Of a DNA stretch of 64,000 nucleotides, positions 60,713 through 64,000 are shown one piece after another. The DNA is from Verrucomicrobiales bacterium (GTDB lineage Bacteria; Verrucomicrobiota; Verrucomicrobiia; Verrucomicrobiales; DEV007). Every line of letters starts with the position of its first letter. Position 1 is the first letter of the stretch. The stretch is taken from NCBI GenBank assembly GCA_029213065.1, contig JARGPH010000007.1, forward strand, positions 9,355 to 73,354, in the 5' to 3' direction. The notes under the pieces were generated by a model. It ran no database searches. It was given only the letters and a program-made list of their open reading frames with translations, and was not told where the DNA came from. Position numbers and translations under genes: made by a program.

Positions 60713-61560
60713 GAAAATTTAAGTGATTGTAACATGATTAAAACGAAAAATGCGCCAATGGCCAGCATTATCCTGACACCACCAAGTTTCGTATATTCGA
60801 CTTTGTTTCCGAGATGTTGATCCCAGAGACAGTCTCCGGTCGACATCAGCCTGAAAAAGCTGAACACCATGCCGATCAGAATAAACGGAACTTGATAAAA
60901 GCCAACGCCTAATAGGTATATGTAGAATGATCTCCCTACTGATTTGAGTGGCTGTAGTCTCGAGCCATCAAGTTGCCTCACTCGAATCCCGAAAAGCGCC
61001 TTTCCCGGGGTTGTTCCGAGCACGTGCAGGAGAATTCCCTCGAGGAAATGCCATCCAATCATCGCGAAAAACTGGGTTCGAGCGAGGAGGAGTGCTTCCG
61101 GCTTTTGCATCTCGGCAATGTAGCGGGTCAGGAGATCGTTGACGGATTCGCCCTCAAGCGGTTGGGGCATCGCTACATCGGAGAGCAAGAATACAATCAC
61201 GGAGACGAGCGTGTAATCGAACATCCTCGCCCAGAAGCGCAGGAACGGCCTTACGTTGGTCGCAATGTGGACGGGCGAAGCCTCCATCGTCGCTGTGGCG
61301 GCACCCGAACTGTCCGGAGTCTCTTCCGGGACCGGAGGCATTTCGTAGGTTTCCTTTTCCGGAGGAGTGGTTTCTTTCGGCTTCACGTGTTCGAACACGT
61401 TCTCCAGCGCGGGGACGTCTTTGAGAGGCTTCCAGCCGGTCATGCCGACGTGCCAGACGAGGGTGTCATCGGTCACTTCTTTGCTCTCTATGAGCTCTGA
61501 GACTTTGAAGATAGAGTAGGGGCCCTTCTTCGTGCCTCCGATCGAAAGATAAAAGTCCAT
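60709..61560 (-). CDS. GYF-RDD membrane protein
   Basis: 283 residues from the ATG at 61560. The N-terminal domain YLSIGGTKKGPYSIFKVSELIES with WHVGMTGWKPL is a GYF_2-type module. After a Pro/Glu-rich linker the C-terminal half is an RDD domain: FLRFWARMFDYTLVSVIVFLL and GTTPGKALFGIRVRQLDGSRL, with about four membrane helices. RDD proteins are thought to transport or sense small solutes. It overlaps the branching-enzyme start by four bases. The start is preceded by a run of eight C. Confidence 0.85.
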   Translation of the reverse strand: MDFYLSIGGTKKGPYSIFKVSELIESKEVTDDTLVWHVGMTGWKPLKDVPALENVFEHVKPKETTPPEKETYEMPPVPEETPDSSGAATATMEASPVHIATNVRPFLRFWARMFDYTLVSVIVFLLSDVAMPQPLEGESVNDLLTRYIAEMQKPEALLLARTQFFAMIGWHFLEGILLHVLGTTPGKALFGIRVRQLDGSRLQPLKSVGRSFYIYLLGVGFYQVPFILIGMVFSFFRLMSTGDCLWDQHLGNKVEYTKLGGVRIMLAIGAFFVLIMLQSLKFS

Positions 61561-61572
61561 GTATAGTAAAAA

Positions 61573-61580
61573 GGGGGGGG
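61573..61580 (-). promoter_or_regulatory. Homopolymer run upstream of the RDD start
   Basis: Eight G on the plus strand (C on the coding strand) lie 12-19 nt before the start codon of the RDD gene. Homopolymers near a start can change length by slippage and alter expression. Confidence 0.35.
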
Positions 61581-61616
61581 TATGAGACGCCAACCGGCGG
61601 AGGGAGACTGCGGGAA

Positions 61617-62975
61617 TTACTCGCTGCGCAGTGCCTTGGCAGGTTGCATCTTCGCGGCGATCATGGCCGGAATCAATGAAGCAAACGTGCAGGCGAGGAA
61701 GGCTCCGATCGAAATGATCGCAAAATCCTCCGGCGTTTTCTTAGCGGGAAGGCCTCCATCGACTTTGTAAATAGCCTCCGAGAAGATATCGACCCCGAAG
61801 GTGCTTCCAATCCAGCCGGCCATGTGATTTCTAAAATGAAGAGTGAATTCGGCCATGAGAAGGCCGACAACGACGCCGACGACGCCCACGAGGACCCCCT
61901 GAAAGAGGAAAACCCACGCGATCTGGCCTTCGCGTGCACCGAGGGCCTTGAGGAGGCCAATCTCGGACCGTTTCTGAAAAGTCACCGTGATCATTGTGTT
62001 CATGATCGTGAATCCGCCCACGATCATGATCATGAAAAGGATCAGATACATCGCCTGCCGCTCCGCTGCTACGGCATCAAAGATGAGCTTGTTCATCTCC
62101 GACCAGGTCACTGCCTGATACTTTTCCGGAAGGAGCTCGTGGAAGGTTTTCTGAAATTCATTCGCCCTGAAGCCGTCAACCGTTCTCACGCCGATCCCGT
62201 GGCACTGATCGAGGTCAAAATTGTAAAGGACCTGCGCCGTTTCGAGATGAACAAAAACGATGTTGCTGTCAAAATCCCAATGCCCCGAGTCAAAGATCCC
62301 CGTGACGGTGACCTCCTGCGGAGCGGTCATTTCACGAATTTCGTTGAGTCCTTCCTTTCTCTTTGTCTCCGAATCGGAATCCTCGGCGCGATCCAGTGAA
62401 TCGAGCAGTCTCGTCACGTCGGCTGTGGAATAGAGAAGGATCGTATCGCCGACCTCAATCCCGTGGGCTTCAGCAAGGCCATCTCCCACCACGGCTGAGT
62501 AGAAGCCATTCACATCAAAATCTCCACGCGGGACGGTTTTCTCAAGATCGGTGGGGAATTCAGGATCCTGGCGCTGCGCGAGCTTCCCTCTCATCCGCTC
62601 CAGCTCGTCGCCTTCAGGAGGAAGGATTCCGCGAATCATCGGTGCTTTTCGGAAAGTGCCGCGCTCGTTCGTGACCTCCATGATGACCTGGCCGGTGACG
62701 AAAGGAGATAGCGAGGTGACGCCCTCGACCTCCTTCAGTATTTCGTAGGGCTCGGGCCAATTGTCGATAATGCCGCCCGCTCCGACGACAAGGTGGGGCT
62801 CGAATCCGAGAATACTGTCCTTAATTCGCTCCCCGTAGCCGGTGAAAACGGCGATCACGACAGCGAGAAGCCAGACGCCGAGAGCTACGCCGAGAATCGA
62901 AATAACGGTGATGATGGAGACAAACGTCCGCTTCGGTTTGAGGTAGCGGGACGCAAGAAAAGGGCTGAAAGGCAT
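61617..62975 (-). CDS. LolC/LolE-type ABC permease
   Basis: 452 residues. The N-terminal helix is RTFVSIITVISILGVALGVWLLAVVIAVFTGY, followed by a large periplasmic domain with VVGDGLAEAHGIEVGD. Three further helices include MIVGGFTIMNTMITVTFQKRSEIGLLKALGA and the ending IPAMIAAKMQPAKALRSE. This is the lipoprotein-releasing permease type, which moves lipoproteins out of the inner membrane. No LolD ATPase gene is adjacent. It precedes the RDD gene (56 nt). Confidence 0.86.
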   Translation of the reverse strand: MPFSPFLASRYLKPKRTFVSIITVISILGVALGVWLLAVVIAVFTGYGERIKDSILGFEPHLVVGAGGIIDNWPEPYEILKEVEGVTSLSPFVTGQVIMEVTNERGTFRKAPMIRGILPPEGDELERMRGKLAQRQDPEFPTDLEKTVPRGDFDVNGFYSAVVGDGLAEAHGIEVGDTILLYSTADVTRLLDSLDRAEDSDSETKRKEGLNEIREMTAPQEVTVTGIFDSGHWDFDSNIVFVHLETAQVLYNFDLDQCHGIGVRTVDGFRANEFQKTFHELLPEKYQAVTWSEMNKLIFDAVAAERQAMYLILFMIMIVGGFTIMNTMITVTFQKRSEIGLLKALGAREGQIAWVFLFQGVLVGVVGVVVGLLMAEFTLHFRNHMAGWIGSTFGVDIFSEAIYKVDGGLPAKKTPEDFAIISIGAFLACTFASLIPAMIAAKMQPAKALRSE

Positions 62976-63059
62976 AGCTTCGGGAAAAATTTACAATAAT
63001 GTTACGCTTTTCTAAGGAATTCGATAGTGTAATTCCCTTTTTCGATCCATTGACAGAAT

Positions 63060-63692
63060 ATGATTGGCGAACGCCCTGACAAATACAAAGCCGTGATTTT
63101 CATGGGCGCCCCCGGTTGCGGGAAAGGCACTCAGGGAGGCATTCTCGGAATCATCCCGCGTTTCTATCATTTCTCGATGGGCGACGCCTTTCGTTCGATG
63201 GACACGAGAACTCCGATCGGGCAGGAATTTGTCTCCTACTCGCGAAAAGGGGAGCTCGTTCCCGACGAGTTGACGGTTCGCTATTTTAAAACCCAGATCG
63301 ATGCGCGTGCCGATTTACACATGTTCAAGCCGGACATCGATGTGCTCATCCTCGACGGGATTCCCCGCAGTGTGAGCCAGGCGAGGTTGCTCGAAGAGCA
63401 CATTGAAGTGGTGCAGCTCTTTCACCTCTCCTGCCCCAATCGCGAGGAGCTCATCACCCGGATTCGGAAGCGTTCCCTCAAGGAGGGGCGCATGGACGAC
63501 GCGAGCGAAGAAACGATCAAGCGCCGCATCCAGACCTACGAGGAAGAGACCAAAGAACTTCTCGAGTATTACTCCGACCGGCGCGCCGACATCAACGCGA
63601 ACCAGACCCCGATCAAAGTCACTCACGATATTCTCGGCACCATCCTCGAACAGCCCGAGTGGCAGCACTTCGTGAAGGCGGGGGCCGAGTGA
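63060..63692 (+). CDS. adk: Adenylate kinase-family nucleoside monophosphate kinase
   Basis: 210 residues. The P-loop GAPGCGKGTQ is at residues 16-25. The AMP-binding region has FHFSMGDAFRS-like YHFSMGDAFRSMD. DGIPRS replaces the usual DGFPRT, and the lid is short (EGRMDDASEETIKRRI). All catalytic Arg and Asp are retained. It converts AMP and ATP to two ADP. Single gene divergent from the permease, closed by a hairpin. Confidence 0.85.
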   Translation: MIGERPDKYKAVIFMGAPGCGKGTQGGILGIIPRFYHFSMGDAFRSMDTRTPIGQEFVSYSRKGELVPDELTVRYFKTQIDARADLHMFKPDIDVLILDGIPRSVSQARLLEEHIEVVQLFHLSCPNREELITRIRKRSLKEGRMDDASEETIKRRIQTYEEETKELLEYYSDRRADINANQTPIKVTHDILGTILEQPEWQHFVKAGAE

Positions 63693-63714
63693 GTCGATGA
63701 ATGGTCTGAGGTAG

Positions 63715-63739
63715 ATGCCTTTTGCCAAAAGGCATTTTT
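63715..63739 (+). terminator. Rho-independent terminator after adk
   Basis: The stem ATGCCTTTT/AAAAGGCAT (9 bp, 3-nt loop) is followed by a T-run of five, 22 nt after the adk stop. Confidence 0.88.
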
Positions 63740-63891
63740 ATTGAAAACGCCTCCTGGTAAGGAGCGTCTATCTTTTTAAGTTTCATGGTGCGATCTAACC
63801 CTGTTGGGTCCAGGACCTGACAGGGTATGATGCAGCCTTTTCTCATCAGGTTCCCACTTGCGGCCACCTCTCGAAAATCGTATCCAATAGC

Positions 63892-64000
63892 GTGAACTCT
63901 GACCGCGCTTTTTATGACAGCTTGCACCCGACGGTGGGGAAGTGGTTCCGTAAGACATTTCGGAAACCGACCGAGGCGCAGCGGCTTTGTATTCCTGACA
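63892..64000 (+). CDS. N-terminus of an Lhr-type DEAD/DEAH helicase (partial, runs off the right edge)
   Basis: A GTG at 63892 opens a frame with no stop to the edge (36 codons). The sequence FYDSLHPTVGKWFRKTF then PTEAQRLCIPD closely resembles the start of Lhr-type helicases, where the pattern HPxxxxWF...PTxxQ precedes motif I. The frame upstream is open to 63799, but no ATG is found in it. The rest of the gene would lie outside this window. Confidence 0.5.
   Translation, partial: MNSDRAFYDSLHPTVGKWFRKTFRKPTEAQRLCIPD

Overview
The window looks like a chromosomal segment of a free-living, Gram-negative member of the Verrucomicrobiota, most likely order Verrucomicrobiales. The clearest lineage markers are the pseudopilin-like 'Verru_Chthon cassette' (18054-24331), a DUF1549/DUF1553 cytochrome-type protein paired with a DUF1501 Tat protein (26056-30363), and several ECF sigma factors. 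Housekeeping genes (ilvC, accBC, alaS, tal, adk) and outer-membrane proteins fit a bacterial chromosome. I see no phage, plasmid or IS genes, no CRISPR array, and no tRNA or rRNA.

Layout. 1-5648 (minus): an arsenosugar/arsenic methylation cluster read as 75-aa protein, small membrane protein, ArsM, HPP-type membrane protein, HEAT-redoxin fusion, ArsS, and then a partial lipoprotein. 5909-7031 (plus): a peroxiredoxin-like protein and a DoxX-type membrane protein. 7039-15921 (minus): a GH32-like glycosidase, an ECF sigma/zinc anti-sigma/LCAT-type lipase set joined by ATGA overlaps, a second ECF sigma factor, and an envelope operon (lipoprotein, GT-C glycosyltransferase, thioredoxin-like protein, DUF3179). 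16130-17768 (plus): a GT2 glycosyltransferase and an outer-membrane barrel behind a strong palindrome. 18054-24331 (plus): the Verru_Chthon cassette in the order D-B-C-A plus a fifth secreted protein. 24345-25433 (minus): an MBL hydrolase and a RidA protein.

25567-30363 (plus): a metal-binding-type lipoprotein and the DUF1549/DUF1501 pair. 30942-38668 (plus): one compact lipid-degradation operon made of a patatin phospholipase, an acyl-CoA ligase-like protein, a thiolase, a FadJ-like fusion and an acyl-CoA dehydrogenase. 38821-46692: a secreted endonuclease/phosphatase-fold protein, an aldo/keto reductase, ilvC, a HigBA-type toxin-antitoxin pair, a zinc ribbon protein, PhoD, a RelE-like orphan and a class V aminotransferase. 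46809-48733: accB (TTG start) and accC. 48756-52642: small secreted proteins and a divergent metal-handling locus (His/Asp-rich outer-membrane protein versus HMA protein, ABC ATPase and ABC permease) with no recognisable ZnuA-type binding protein. 52820-63692: trxA, DUF1801, a MIF-type tautomerase, alaS, tal, an exonuclease, a GH57 branching enzyme, an RDD protein, a LolC/E-type permease and an adenylate kinase. The last 109 bases appear to start an Lhr-type helicase.

Cross-cutting features: many genes are coupled through 4-nt ATGA overlaps. Several intergenic regions hold complex palindromic repeats, and three of these share the core GGATAGGCT. Two proteins of one envelope operon carry related QGSG-rich tails. 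The best candidates for poorly described biology are the Verru_Chthon cassette with its fifth gene, the metal locus without a classical binding protein, and the arsM-arsS cluster that encloses a HEAT-redoxin fusion and an HPP membrane protein.
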